18,663 nt of DNA from Pseudomonadota bacterium (GTDB taxonomy: Bacteria > Pseudomonadota > Gammaproteobacteria > Burkholderiales > Burkholderiaceae), in the NCBI GenBank assembly GCA_963205525.1, contig CAUJJP010000065.1, positions 1 through 18,663 of the forward strand, in the 5' to 3' direction. Positions within the stretch are counted from its first letter, which is position 1; each line of letters starts with the position of its first letter. Below are positions 1 through 6,476 of this stretch, piece after piece. The position numbers and the translations under genes were made by a program. Below the pieces are notes generated by a model. That model made no database searches and was not told the origin of the DNA. It saw only the letters and a program-made list of their open reading frames with translations.

Positions 1-35
1 GTGCGTTTCTGTGGCGGTTGACCGAATAGTTAGCC
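1..35 (-). other. attC recombination site, truncated (site C)
   Basis: On the minus strand the TPR gene's stop is embedded in GGCTAAC (35-29), followed by a five-base spacer TATTC (28-24) and GGTCAACCGCC (23-13). This closely resembles the 5' half of classical attC sites (R'' box ending in AAC, spacer, then an L'' box of the GTTCAAGCCG type). The central hairpin and the L'/R' half lie beyond the window start, so the site cannot be fully verified. Confidence 0.6.
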
Positions 36-581
36 AGCGCGCTGCTCATGCCGGCCACAGAGTTCAGCAAGGACCTCTAGTGCATGCCGCGATGATTCCT
101 GCCGTTTGTCATCGATTCTGACGCGGATGGCCAGTGCTTCAGAGATTCGAGCCTCGCCTTCAGTGAAACGTCGTTGCTCAACGAGATTGCGACCCCAATG
201 ATGAAGCACAAGCGCCTGGAGGCGCGACCACCCCGAGGCGTGGCATAGGCTGAGAGCCTTGGCGAAGTACACATCTGCCTCGGTTCTGCGCCCCGTGTAC
301 TGAAGAGCGGTAGCGTAGGCGTTCCAAAACCAGCCTGCCGGCTCTTCGCTTGGCGATGATTCGGCCGCTGCGATGTGCTGCTGCAACAGATGCAGCGCTT
401 CAGACTCTTTGCGGTCAGTCGTCAGCATACTTGCGAGATCCGCCGCATGGTCGATGGTGGCGAGATTGTCACTCACCAGGAGCGCGTGTTGGAGTTGCTC
501 GCGCAGTTCATTGATACCTCGCGCGTGGGCCTCGGCGTCGGGCGCCGAGTAGCGCATGAACTCAGCGACGGGCTCGGCCAT
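30..581 (-). CDS. TPR-like protein, integron cassette gene
   Basis: This is a soluble protein of about 183 residues with no signal peptide or membrane segment. It looks wholly helical, with tetratricopeptide-like units. The clearest runs from WFWNAYATALQYTGRRTEAD through YFAKALSLC, then LVLHHWGRNLVEQRRFTEGE and ARISEALAIR. TPR arrays usually mediate protein-protein contacts, so no specific function can be given. The reading frame is open from a GTG at 620, but that codon lies in the L' arm of the upstream attC, outside the cassette boundary at 608/607. I therefore prefer the first in-cassette ATG at 581, though no strong Shine-Dalgarno sequence precedes it. The stop TAA sits inside the attC R'' box, as expected for a cassette gene. 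It has no visible link to the housekeeping genes nearby and was probably acquired horizontally. Confidence 0.6.
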   Translation of the reverse strand: MAEPVAEFMRYSAPDAEAHARGINELREQLQHALLVSDNLATIDHAADLASMLTTDRKESEALHLLQQHIAAAESSPSEEPAGWFWNAYATALQYTGRRTEADVYFAKALSLCHASGWSRLQALVLHHWGRNLVEQRRFTEGEARISEALAIRVRIDDKRQESSRHALEVLAELCGRHEQRAG

Positions 582-599
582 AGAGATGAAGGTCTTCGC

Positions 600-680
600 G
601 CTGTCAACGATTGAGTTCACCTGCGGGCAACAGATGGCGAAACCGGCTGCTGCACGTCAGGCGCAACGAAGGGTCAGCCC
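600..680 (-). other. attC recombination site (site A)
   Basis: Minus-strand order: R'' GGGCTGAC (680-673), spacer CCTTC (672-668), L'' GTTGCGCCTGACG (667-655), central region (654-626) with an imperfect stem, L' CGCAGGTGAAC (625-615), spacer TCAATC (614-609), R' GTTGACAGC (608-600). L'' and L' pair as GTT, CCTG and CG with an extrahelical A, the signature of a folded attC. The site aligns box by box with the one at 1151-1230, with identical spacer lengths. The R'' box ends in GAC rather than the canonical AAC, a weakness. The predicted crossover is G608^T607. Confidence 0.6.
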
Positions 681-922
681 GCAGATACGAGCGGAAAGGC
701 CGATGGAGCGCGAATCGACTCGACGGAGAGATCAACGTCGAGTTGCGGCCAGTACAGATGGTTCTCGGTCGGTCGCTGAACGTCCGATAGTTGCTCTATG
801 GTGGCCTTCTTAAACCACGGGAATTCGCTGAAGGAGACTGACAACTCCTCATCGCCGAGGAGGAGCCAAAACCCGTGCACGGATACGTTGGTGACTTCAG
901 CCGAAATGACGGTGCCAGGCAT
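674..922 (-). CDS. DUF2442 family protein, putative antitoxin-like partner
   Basis: This 82-residue protein has the compact DUF2442 pattern: an N-terminal beta-strand run (VISAEVTNVSVHGFWLLLG), a central LSVSFSEFPWFKKATIEQL and a final strand region with YWPQLDVDLSVESI. DUF2442 genes are often found next to DUF4160 genes in small two-gene modules that resemble toxin-antitoxin pairs; that function is an inference and is not visible in the sequence. The ATG at 922 overlaps the end of the upstream DUF4160 gene (stop 897-899) by 26 bases, which suggests translational coupling. Its TGA stop at 674-676 lies inside the attC R'' box at 673-680. It shares one cassette with the DUF4160 gene. Confidence 0.75.
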   Translation of the reverse strand: MPGTVISAEVTNVSVHGFWLLLGDEELSVSFSEFPWFKKATIEQLSDVQRPTENHLYWPQLDVDLSVESIRAPSAFPLVSAG

Positions 923-1157
923 CTTCGATCTCCCGGATGTGTGCCTCCACGACAGACTGTGCTTGCCGTAGCTGCGAGGGCGAGAGCCCGATGTTGACGG
1001 CCAAGTGTAGCGTTGGCGTGAGCCAGTGCTTTACCTCGCCATCGGGGTGCGCGACATGGACATGAATTCGTGTCTCCTCCCGCGAGAAGAAGAACGGGCG
1101 AAACTGGCCGTCGCGAACTATGGTGGGGCCACGCGCGTACTGTCGCTCTGGGGGCAA
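897..1157 (-). CDS. DUF4160 family protein, putative toxin-antitoxin-type cassette gene
   Basis: This 86-residue protein has the DUF4160 hallmarks: GPTIVRDGQFRPFFFSREE, the HVHV motif near residues 32-35 followed by an acidic/glycine turn, a KHWL element, and a C-terminal helix ending in EDAWHRHFG. DUF4160 proteins are small and poorly characterised, and are usually paired with a DUF2442 gene, as here. No ATG or GTG is available in frame upstream of the conserved core, so the likely start is TTG at 1157-1155. That TTG is the first codon after the predicted recombination point (G1158^T1157) of the attC at 1151-1230. An AGGTG about ten bases upstream, inside the attC L' arm, could serve as ribosome binding site. 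The start codon is the least certain part of the call. Confidence 0.72.
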   Translation of the reverse strand: MPPERQYARGPTIVRDGQFRPFFFSREETRIHVHVAHPDGEVKHWLTPTLHLAVNIGLSPSQLRQAQSVVEAHIREIEDAWHRHFG

Positions 1158-1230
1158 CGTTGGAGTTCACCTGCTGGCGAAAGCGGGCGAAGCCCGCTGT
1201 AGCCAGTCAGCTGTAACGACGGGTTGGCCC
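1151..1230 (-). other. attC recombination site (site B)
   Basis: Minus-strand order: R'' GGGCCAAC (1230-1223), five-base spacer (1222-1218), L'' GTTACAGCTGACTGGC (1217-1202), a terminal hairpin of seven pairs AGCGGGC/GCCCGCT with a TTC loop (1198-1182), L' GCCAGCAGGTGAAC (1178-1165), six-base spacer (1164-1159), R' GTTGCCCC (1158-1151). L'' matches the complement of L' apart from two extra A bases and one mismatch, giving the bulged stem expected of attC. R'' ends in AAC and R' begins with GTT, as required at the crossover. The R boxes depart from the RYYYAAC/GTTRRRY consensus at other positions. Confidence 0.65.
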
Positions 1231-1257
1231 ATCCATATCGTTGACCGCAACTTGGTA

Positions 1258-1746
1258 TCAGACCTCGGTCGAGACGAAGGCGCCTGCGCGGCGCAGCAGC
1301 CGCATGGTGAGCAGCCGCGCATGGATGCGCCAGCTGCCGCCTTCGCGCCGGCAGCCGACGACCTCGACCACGCAGTCGATGTTCGGGGCGCGCACGCGCG
1401 CGATCTGGCCCTCGGCCACTGGCAGCGGCGCCTCCAGGCTCAGGCCGGTGAAGGAGATGTCCTGCATGCGCAGCTGCATCACCGGCTCGCCGCCGCCTTG
1501 CTGCGGCGAGGGCTGCCAGACCACGGTCTCGACGCGGTCCACGCGCGGACTGCCGCGGCGGCCGGCAAAGGACTCGGTCGGGTCATCCAGGCGTGGCGGC
1601 GGCGTCAGCGGCGCGCCGCAGGCATCGCAGGCGCTGGCGCCGCTGGCCGGATGGCCGCACATCGCGCAGTCGCTGCGCCGCCCCAGACCACCGGCGCCGC
1701 TGGAAAGCGGCGCCAGGGCATAGGCGCGGTGTCCATGTTCGTTCAT
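1258..1746 (-). CDS. PilZ domain protein with N-terminal zinc ribbon
   Basis: The 162-residue product starts at ATG 1746; the frame is open further upstream only as a shadow of the yhhN gene. Residues about 27-42 hold two CxxC pairs (CAMC and CDAC, separated by 11 residues), a likely zinc ribbon. A PilZ-like domain follows. An arginine cluster (RRGSPRVDR, containing RxxxR) precedes the DISFTG motif (D/NxSxxG), the pair of motifs that bind cyclic di-GMP in PilZ domains. The tail is a beta-rich run, VVEVVGCRREGGSWRIHARLL. It is probably a cytoplasmic c-di-GMP-responsive protein; the target is unknown. It lies 25 bases downstream of yhhN in the same orientation, the last gene of a rep-yhhN-pilZ run. 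The attC site B begins 28 bases past its stop. Confidence 0.8.
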   Translation of the reverse strand: MNEHGHRAYALAPLSSGAGGLGRRSDCAMCGHPASGASACDACGAPLTPPPRLDDPTESFAGRRGSPRVDRVETVVWQPSPQQGGGEPVMQLRMQDISFTGLSLEAPLPVAEGQIARVRAPNIDCVVEVVGCRREGGSWRIHARLLTMRLLRRAGAFVSTEV

Positions 1747-1771
1747 CCCGTGTCCCCGATTCGTCACCCTG

Positions 1772-2452
1772 CTATCGGCGCTGCGGCGCCGAACTTGAGG
1801 ACGAGGGCGCGAGAAAGCTCGCGATGCACCACTGCGCCGACCAGTAGCTGGCCAGGATCCACAAGGAGGCCAGCGGCAGCGGGCCGGCGAACTTGTTGGT
1901 CGCGAGCAAGGCGTCGCTGGCGACGAACAAGGCACCACCGATCGCCAGCACGCCACCGCGCGCGGCGCCGCAGCGCCACAGCACCGCCGCCTGCGCCGCC
2001 ATCGTCGCCAGCGCCAGCACGTACAGGACCACCGGCAGCCGCAACGGCGCCGCCACCCCGGGCCACAAGCGCCAGAGGATGAAGCCGGCCACCAGCGCAT
2101 AGACGGCGAAGGGCAGCGCCCGCGCAGCCAGCCGCTGCACGCGCACGAAGCCGCCCAGGTAGGCCAGGTGCGCGAGCAAGAAGCAAACCAGGCCGGGCAG
2201 GAAACCCTGCTGCGGCCACAGCAGGGCGACGTCGCCGGCCAGCGACAGCACCAGCCCGGCGAGCAGCCAGCGCCGCAGCGCCGGGGTGTCGGCACCGCGC
2301 GGCCAGGCGTAGGCGATCACGGCCAGGGTGGCCAGCGGCTTGAAGGCGAAGTTCAGCCAGGGCTGGGCCAGCGCCCAGGGCGCGGAGACGATGGCCAGCG
2401 CCGCCGCCAGCGCGGTGGCGGCGGCGAGCCAGGCGTCGCGTGCCGGCATCAT
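1772..2452 (-). CDS. Lysoplasmalogenase, YhhN/TMEM86 family membrane protein
   Basis: This 226-residue integral membrane protein has about seven or eight hydrophobic segments. Conserved YhhN/TMEM86 features are visible: FKPLATLAVIAYAW near residue 37, the GDVALLWPQQGFLPGLVCFL segment with its acidic residue near the membrane, LAHLAYL, and the late FVASDALLATNKF motif followed by YWSAQWCI. The family includes mammalian TMEM86B, which cleaves the vinyl-ether bond of lysoplasmalogens; most bacterial members have no proven substrate. The start is one of two adjacent ATG codons (2452 or 2449); the first overlaps the stop of a short upstream ORF as ATGA. The gene is cotranscribable with rep upstream and pilZ downstream. 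The C-terminus ends in a serine-rich tail. Confidence 0.85.
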   Translation of the reverse strand: MMPARDAWLAAATALAAALAIVSAPWALAQPWLNFAFKPLATLAVIAYAWPRGADTPALRRWLLAGLVLSLAGDVALLWPQQGFLPGLVCFLLAHLAYLGGFVRVQRLAARALPFAVYALVAGFILWRLWPGVAAPLRLPVVLYVLALATMAAQAAVLWRCGAARGGVLAIGGALFVASDALLATNKFAGPLPLASLWILASYWSAQWCIASFLAPSSSSSAPQRR

Positions 2453-2586
2453 CCGGCGCGTCGCACGCGTCGCGCTCGCGGCGCTTGTGGTGCTCGTTGC
2501 GCTCGCGGTGCTCGCGGCGCGGGTGGTGCGGGTGGCGCCGGGTCGCCGGCCGCGGCCTGCGGCGAGTGGGCGATGCGCCGGCGCAT
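2449..2586 (-). CDS. Possible small Arg/Pro/Ala-rich protein (45 aa)
   Basis: A 45-codon ORF lies between rep and yhhN. Its ATG at 2586 is two bases past the rep stop (TGA at 2591-2589), and its own TGA overlaps the yhhN start in an ATGA arrangement, so it fills the gap exactly. The product is low-complexity and basic, starting MRRRIAHSPQAAAG and continuing with PPAPRAPRAQ-type repeats. It matches no family I recognise. The underlying DNA is a degenerate tandem repeat of about nine bases, roughly 2455-2570. The coupled start and stop are suggestive, but chance ORFs are common in DNA this GC-rich, and the repeat alone could explain the composition. Confidence 0.25.
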   Translation of the reverse strand: MRRRIAHSPQAAAGDPAPPAPPAPRAPRAQRAPQAPRARRVRRAG

Positions 2587-2588
2587 GC

Positions 2589-4604
2589 TCAGGCCTCCTG
2601 CGCCGAGCCGGCGCTGCTGCGCGCGGCGAGCTCGGCGCGCAGGCGCCGCAGACGCTCGCGCGGGTCTTCCTGGGCGCCGGCCTCGTGCAGCTTCATCTCG
2701 GCGATGAAGCGGCTGGGCACGCCGGCCACGGTCTCGCGCCCGCGCTTGCGTCGGCGCAGCGTGCTCAGCGCCAGCGTGCGGCGCGCGCGCGTGATGCCGA
2801 CGTACATCAGCCGGCGCTCCTCCTGCAGCTGCTCGGCGCCCATCGCCTCGTCGGCATCGCTGCGAAACGGCAGCAGGCCTTCGTTGACGCCGGCCAGCAG
2901 CACGTGCGGCCATTCCAGGCCCTTGGCCGCGTGCAGGGTCGACAGCGTCACCACGTCGGGCTCGTCGCCGCGCTCGGCCAGGCTGAGGATGACGCTGATG
3001 GTCTGCGCCACCTGCAGCACGGTCTGCCGGGTCTGGGCGCCGTCGCCCTCGCAGCGGCGCGCGATCCAGTCGACGAAGTCCAGCGCGTTGGACCAGCGCG
3101 CGGCGGCCAGCTTCTCGCTGTCCTCGCCGTCGAACAGGTGCTGCTGGTAGCCGATGTCGGCCAGCCAGGCCAGCAGCAGGGCGCGCGCCGCCTCGCCACC
3201 CTCGGCATGGCGGGCGCGGTACTCGAGATCGTTCACGAAACGGCCGAACTCGTGCAGGGCGTCGATCGCCCGCCCCTTCAGCGCCGCCGCCAGGCTGGGC
3301 GCGAACAAGGCCTCGAACAGGCTGATCTTGCGCTGGGCGGCGAACTCGCCCAGGCCGGCCAGGGTCTGGTGGCCGATGCCGCGCCGGGGCGTGGCGACGG
3401 CGCGCAGGAAGGCCGGGTCGTCGTCGTTGTTGACGAGCAGGCGCAGCCAGGCGGTGAGGTCGCGGATCTCGGCGCGGTCGAAGAAGCTCTGCCCGCCCGA
3501 GACCTTGTAGGGCAGCTGCGCGGCGCGCAGCTTGTGCTCGAACACGCGCGCCTGGTGGTTGGCGCGGTACAGGATCGCGAATTCGCCCAGGGCGGCGCCT
3601 TGCGCGCGCAGGGCCTGGATCCAGGCCACCGCGCGGTCGGCCTCGTGCTCCTCGCCGTCGGCCTCGATCAGGCGCAGCGGCTCGCCGTCGCCGTGCTCGC
3701 TCCACAGCTTCTTCTCGAACAGCTTGGGGTTGTGCGCGATCACCGCGTTCGCGGCGCGCAGGATGTGGCCGGTGGAGCGGTAGTTCTGCTCGAGCGCAAT
3801 CAGCTTCAGCGCCGGGTAGTCCTGCGGCAGCCGGCGCAGGTTGTCCAGGGTGGCGCCGCGCCAGCCGTAGATGCTCTGGTCGTCGTCGCCCACCGCGGTG
3901 AACACGCCCTGCGCGCCGACCAGCGCGCGCAGCAGCTCGTACTGCACCGCGTTGGTGTCCTGCACCTCGTCGATCAGCACATGGCGCAGCCGCGCCTGCC
4001 AGCGTGCGCGCGCATCCGCGTCGCGCTGCAGCAGCGCCAGCGGCAGGCCGATCAGGTCGTCGAAATCCACCGCCTGGAAGGCCGCCAGCCGCTCCTGGTA
4101 GCGCGCCATCACCTGCGCGGCGAGGCGCTCGTCGGCGTCCTGCGCCGCCGCCAGCGCGCCGTCGGCGTCCAGGCCCTGGTTCTTCCACAGGCTGATCGTC
4201 CACTGCCAGCGACGCGCGAGCGCGTTGTCGGTGCTGGCACCGGCGTCGCGCAGCAGGCCCAGCACGTCGTCGCTGTCGAGGATGGAGAAATTGGGCTTCA
4301 GCCCCAGGCGCTGCCCGTCCTCGCGCAGCATGCGCACGCCCAGCGAGTGGAAGGTGCTGACCAGCAGCTCGCGCGCTGCGCGCGGCCCCACCAGCGCCTT
4401 GGCGCGCTCGCGCATCTCCTGCGCCGCCTTGTTGGTGAAGGTGATGGCGGCGATCTCGCCCGGCGCCAGCCCGTGCTGCAGCAGGCGCACGATCTTGTGC
4501 GTGATCACCCGCGTCTTGCCCGAGCCGGCGCCGGCGAGCACGAGGCAGGGGCCGTGCAGGTGCTGCACGGCCTGCATCTGGGCGTGGTTCAGGGTGTCGG
4601 CCAT
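2589..4604 (-). CDS. rep: ATP-dependent DNA helicase Rep (UvrD/Rep superfamily 1)
   Basis: The 671-residue product is almost exactly the length of E. coli Rep (673). All SF1A helicase motifs are present: Q motif LNHAQMQAV, Walker A GAGSGKT (residues 25-31), motif Ia ITFTNKAAQEM, motif II DEVQDTN, motif III GDDDQSIYGWRG, motif IV LEQNYRST, motif V TLHAAKGLEW, and motif VI EERRLMYVGITRARR. The N-terminal block GPCLVLAGAGSGKTRVITHK is closer to Rep than to UvrD. Rep is a 3'-5' helicase that clears proteins ahead of replication forks and supports restart, which fits with priA in the same region. The start is the ATG at 4604, which matches the usual Rep N-terminus; the longer open frame upstream runs antisense through the divergent AEC gene and is a shadow. 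It heads the rep-yhhN-pilZ run. Confidence 0.95.
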   Translation of the reverse strand: MADTLNHAQMQAVQHLHGPCLVLAGAGSGKTRVITHKIVRLLQHGLAPGEIAAITFTNKAAQEMRERAKALVGPRAARELLVSTFHSLGVRMLREDGQRLGLKPNFSILDSDDVLGLLRDAGASTDNALARRWQWTISLWKNQGLDADGALAAAQDADERLAAQVMARYQERLAAFQAVDFDDLIGLPLALLQRDADARARWQARLRHVLIDEVQDTNAVQYELLRALVGAQGVFTAVGDDDQSIYGWRGATLDNLRRLPQDYPALKLIALEQNYRSTGHILRAANAVIAHNPKLFEKKLWSEHGDGEPLRLIEADGEEHEADRAVAWIQALRAQGAALGEFAILYRANHQARVFEHKLRAAQLPYKVSGGQSFFDRAEIRDLTAWLRLLVNNDDDPAFLRAVATPRRGIGHQTLAGLGEFAAQRKISLFEALFAPSLAAALKGRAIDALHEFGRFVNDLEYRARHAEGGEAARALLLAWLADIGYQQHLFDGEDSEKLAAARWSNALDFVDWIARRCEGDGAQTRQTVLQVAQTISVILSLAERGDEPDVVTLSTLHAAKGLEWPHVLLAGVNEGLLPFRSDADEAMGAEQLQEERRLMYVGITRARRTLALSTLRRRKRGRETVAGVPSRFIAEMKLHEAGAQEDPRERLRRLRAELAARSSAGSAQEA

Positions 4605-4730
4605 CGCGGGCTGGCGATCATAGCGAGCCCCTGGCGCAGGAGGCGCCGGTCCGGCGGCATGCCGGCTTCGGGAACAATCGCCGCGCCCACCGCACCCGCA
4701 GCCAACGACGCCCGCGCCGCCAGCGCCCTC

Positions 4731-5678
4731 ATGCACGCCATCCTCGCCGTCACGGTTCCCTTCTTCGCCCTCGTGCTGTGCGGCTACCTGGCCGCGCGCC
4801 TGCAGGTGCTGCCGGAGAGCGCGATCCCGGGCCTGAACGCCTTCGTCCTGTTCTTCGCGCTGCCGGCGATGCTGTTTCGCTTCGGCGCCGGCACGCCGGT
4901 GCTGGAGCTGCTGAACCCGGTGGTGCTCGCGCTGTGGCTGCTGGCGGCGCTGCTCGTGGTGGGGCTGGCGCTGGCGCTGGCGCGCGCCGCCGCGCTGGAA
5001 ATGAAGGACGCCGCCTTCGGCGCCCTGGTGGCGGCATTTCCCAACACCGGCTTCATGGGCGTGCCCCTGCTGGTGGCGCTGCTCGGCAGCGAGGCCGCGG
5101 GGCCGGTGATCTGCGCCCTGCTGGCCGACTTGTTCGTCACCAGCTCGCTGTGCATCGCGCTTGCGCAGGCGGGCGCCGGCCAGGGTGCGCGCGATGCCGG
5201 CCTGCGCGCGCTGCGCGCCGCGCTCGCCAACCCCCTGCCCTGGGCGATCGCGGCCGGCGCCGCCTTCTCGCTCGGCGGCTGGACCTTGCCCGGGGCCGCC
5301 GACACGGTGGTGAAGATGCTCGCCGACGCCGCCAGCCCGGTGGCCTTGTTCACCATCGGCGCCGTGCTGCACCGCGCCGGTCGGCATGCGCGCGGCCGCA
5401 CGCCGCTGGCGAGCTACCTGCCGGTGGCGGCGATCAAGCTGGTGCTGCATCCGCTGCTGGTGTTCGCCCTCGGTTCGGTCGCGCTGGCGCTGCGCTGGCC
5501 GCTCACCGGATTTCAGCTCACGGTGCTGGTGCTGGCCGCCGCCCTGCCGTCGGCGAGCAATGTGTCGCTGCTGGCCGAACGCTACGGCGCCGACAACGGC
5601 CGCATCGCCCGCATCATCATGAGCAGCACCGCGATCGCGTTCTTCAGCCTTCCGCTGCTGGCCTGGCTGATGCGCTGA
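4731..5678 (+). CDS. AEC family transporter (auxin efflux carrier-like permease)
   Basis: This 315-residue inner-membrane protein has about ten hydrophobic segments in the inverted-repeat arrangement of the AEC/BART family. The N-terminus (MHAILAVTVPFFALVLCGYL) starts directly in the first membrane helix. Family features include LNAFVLFFALPAMLF near residue 37, AAFPNTGFMGVPLLVALLG around 100-120, and the late LAAALPSASNVSLLAERYG, where a proline-containing break in a transmembrane helix is typical. Bacterial AEC members are presumed exporters of organic acids or similar anions; the substrate here is unknown. The ATG at 4731 is preferred because upstream codons in the same frame belong to the shadow of rep. 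It is divergent from rep across a 126-base gap. No clear Shine-Dalgarno sequence is visible. Confidence 0.88.
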   Translation: MHAILAVTVPFFALVLCGYLAARLQVLPESAIPGLNAFVLFFALPAMLFRFGAGTPVLELLNPVVLALWLLAALLVVGLALALARAAALEMKDAAFGALVAAFPNTGFMGVPLLVALLGSEAAGPVICALLADLFVTSSLCIALAQAGAGQGARDAGLRALRAALANPLPWAIAAGAAFSLGGWTLPGAADTVVKMLADAASPVALFTIGAVLHRAGRHARGRTPLASYLPVAAIKLVLHPLLVFALGSVALALRWPLTGFQLTVLVLAAALPSASNVSLLAERYGADNGRIARIIMSSTAIAFFSLPLLAWLMR

Positions 5679-5814
5679 GAGCGGCTCGGCCGCAGCCCGG
5701 GCGGCACGGCCGGATACCAACGCTCACACTCCTGACGCCCCGAACACATCCGCGATCGGGGCCGGCCGCCATCATGCCGCCGCCCTGCAACCGCTGGCGG
5801 GGCGCTCAACGGCG

Positions 5815-6450
5815 ATGCACGAGCGCGACACCACCGTCTGCCAGGAGGATCAGGATGGCGCCGGGGCCCAGGCCACCGGGTCGGGCCGGCTGTCCACCAC
5901 CCTGAGCGCCGAGCTCGCCAGCCTGCGCCTGCAGGGACGCAGCGACGAAGCCCTGGAGGTGCTGGCGAGCTGCCTGCGCCTGCAGGAGGACACCCGGCTG
6001 CTGCTGCAACACCGCGGGCGCATCCGTGCGCTGAGCATCTATCCGCGGCTGGCGCGCTGCCACCTGCCGCGCCCGCGCGCCGCGGCGGCGGGCAAGCGCA
6101 TGGCCGGCGACCTGGCGGTGATCGCGGTCGAGTCGGCCGATCCGCCGCCAGCCAGGGGCCTGCAGCCGCTGGCCCCGGTGTTGTGGCGGCTGGCCTGGCA
6201 GGCACCCGACCCCCAGCCGCTGCGCGTGCTGCGCGGCCGGCTGGCCTTCCGGATCGCACCCGGGCTGCCTGGCAGCGAGTGGTTCCCGCCCGCACTGGCG
6301 AGTGCAGCGCGACGCCTGCAGCGCGAGGCCACGCCCCTGGGCGCGCTGGCGCGCTGGCCGGGCATGGACCCGGTGCAGGCGGTGCGGCTGCTCAACGGCG
6401 CCTATCTGCAGGGCTCGCTGATGCGACTGCAGACGCACCGGCTGGCCTGA
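5815..6450 (+). CDS. Hypothetical protein (211 aa)
   Basis: I do not recognise this protein. It is soluble, with no signal peptide or membrane helix. An N-terminal stretch of about 30 polar residues precedes a helical segment (LSAELASLRLQGRSDEALEV) that looks like a single TPR-like hairpin. A middle beta-rich part follows (VLWRLAWQAPDPQPLRVLRG). The C-terminus from about residue 180 (TPLGALARWPGMDPVQAVRL through LLNGAYLQGSLMRLQTH) resembles a small winged-helix or effector-domain end. The plus-strand reading is preferred over the nearly coextensive minus-strand ORF at 5806-6438, whose product is a Gln/Arg/His-rich sequence typical of an antisense shadow. It lies 136 bases downstream of the AEC gene and converges on the PEP-CTERM gene. 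The start codon is not supported by a strong ribosome binding site. Confidence 0.6.
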   Translation: MHERDTTVCQEDQDGAGAQATGSGRLSTTLSAELASLRLQGRSDEALEVLASCLRLQEDTRLLLQHRGRIRALSIYPRLARCHLPRPRAAAAGKRMAGDLAVIAVESADPPPARGLQPLAPVLWRLAWQAPDPQPLRVLRGRLAFRIAPGLPGSEWFPPALASAARRLQREATPLGALARWPGMDPVQAVRLLNGAYLQGSLMRLQTHRLA

Positions 6451-6476
6451 GTCTGGCGTTTGCCCGGGTGCGCAGC

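Larger units (their letters stand above)
1..1230 (-). mobile_element. Integron cassette array (CALIN-like), 3' end cut by window edge
   Basis: Three attC-like sites on the minus strand (about 1-35, 600-680, 1151-1230) separate two compact gene units whose genes all read leftward, as in an integron array. The stop codons of the TPR gene (TAA, 30-32) and the DUF2442 gene (TGA, 674-676) lie inside the first (R'') box of the following attC, a typical cassette arrangement. Base composition and codon use look visibly less GC-biased than in the rest of the window. No intI gene or attI was seen. The conserved chromosomal gene on the upstream side is the PilZ gene ending at 1258. In this window the array is therefore integrase-less, and any integrase would have to lie beyond position 1 or elsewhere. 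The call rests on pattern reading, not on a covariance-model search. Confidence 0.65.

Noticed and set aside
1258..1746. PilZ gene as a third integron cassette
   Set aside because: The 25-base gap to yhhN leaves no room for an attC upstream, and its GC content matches the host genes.
2328..5678. A 1116-codon plus-strand frame that looks like a fusion to the AEC permease
   Set aside because: The part before 4731 is the antisense shadow of rep. Only the C-terminal 315 codons form a protein family, so it is not a fusion protein.
5737..5762. Inverted repeat GCCCCGA/TCGGGGC after the AEC gene
   Set aside because: Perfect seven-pair stem but a 12-base loop and no T-run on either strand, so not called as a terminator.
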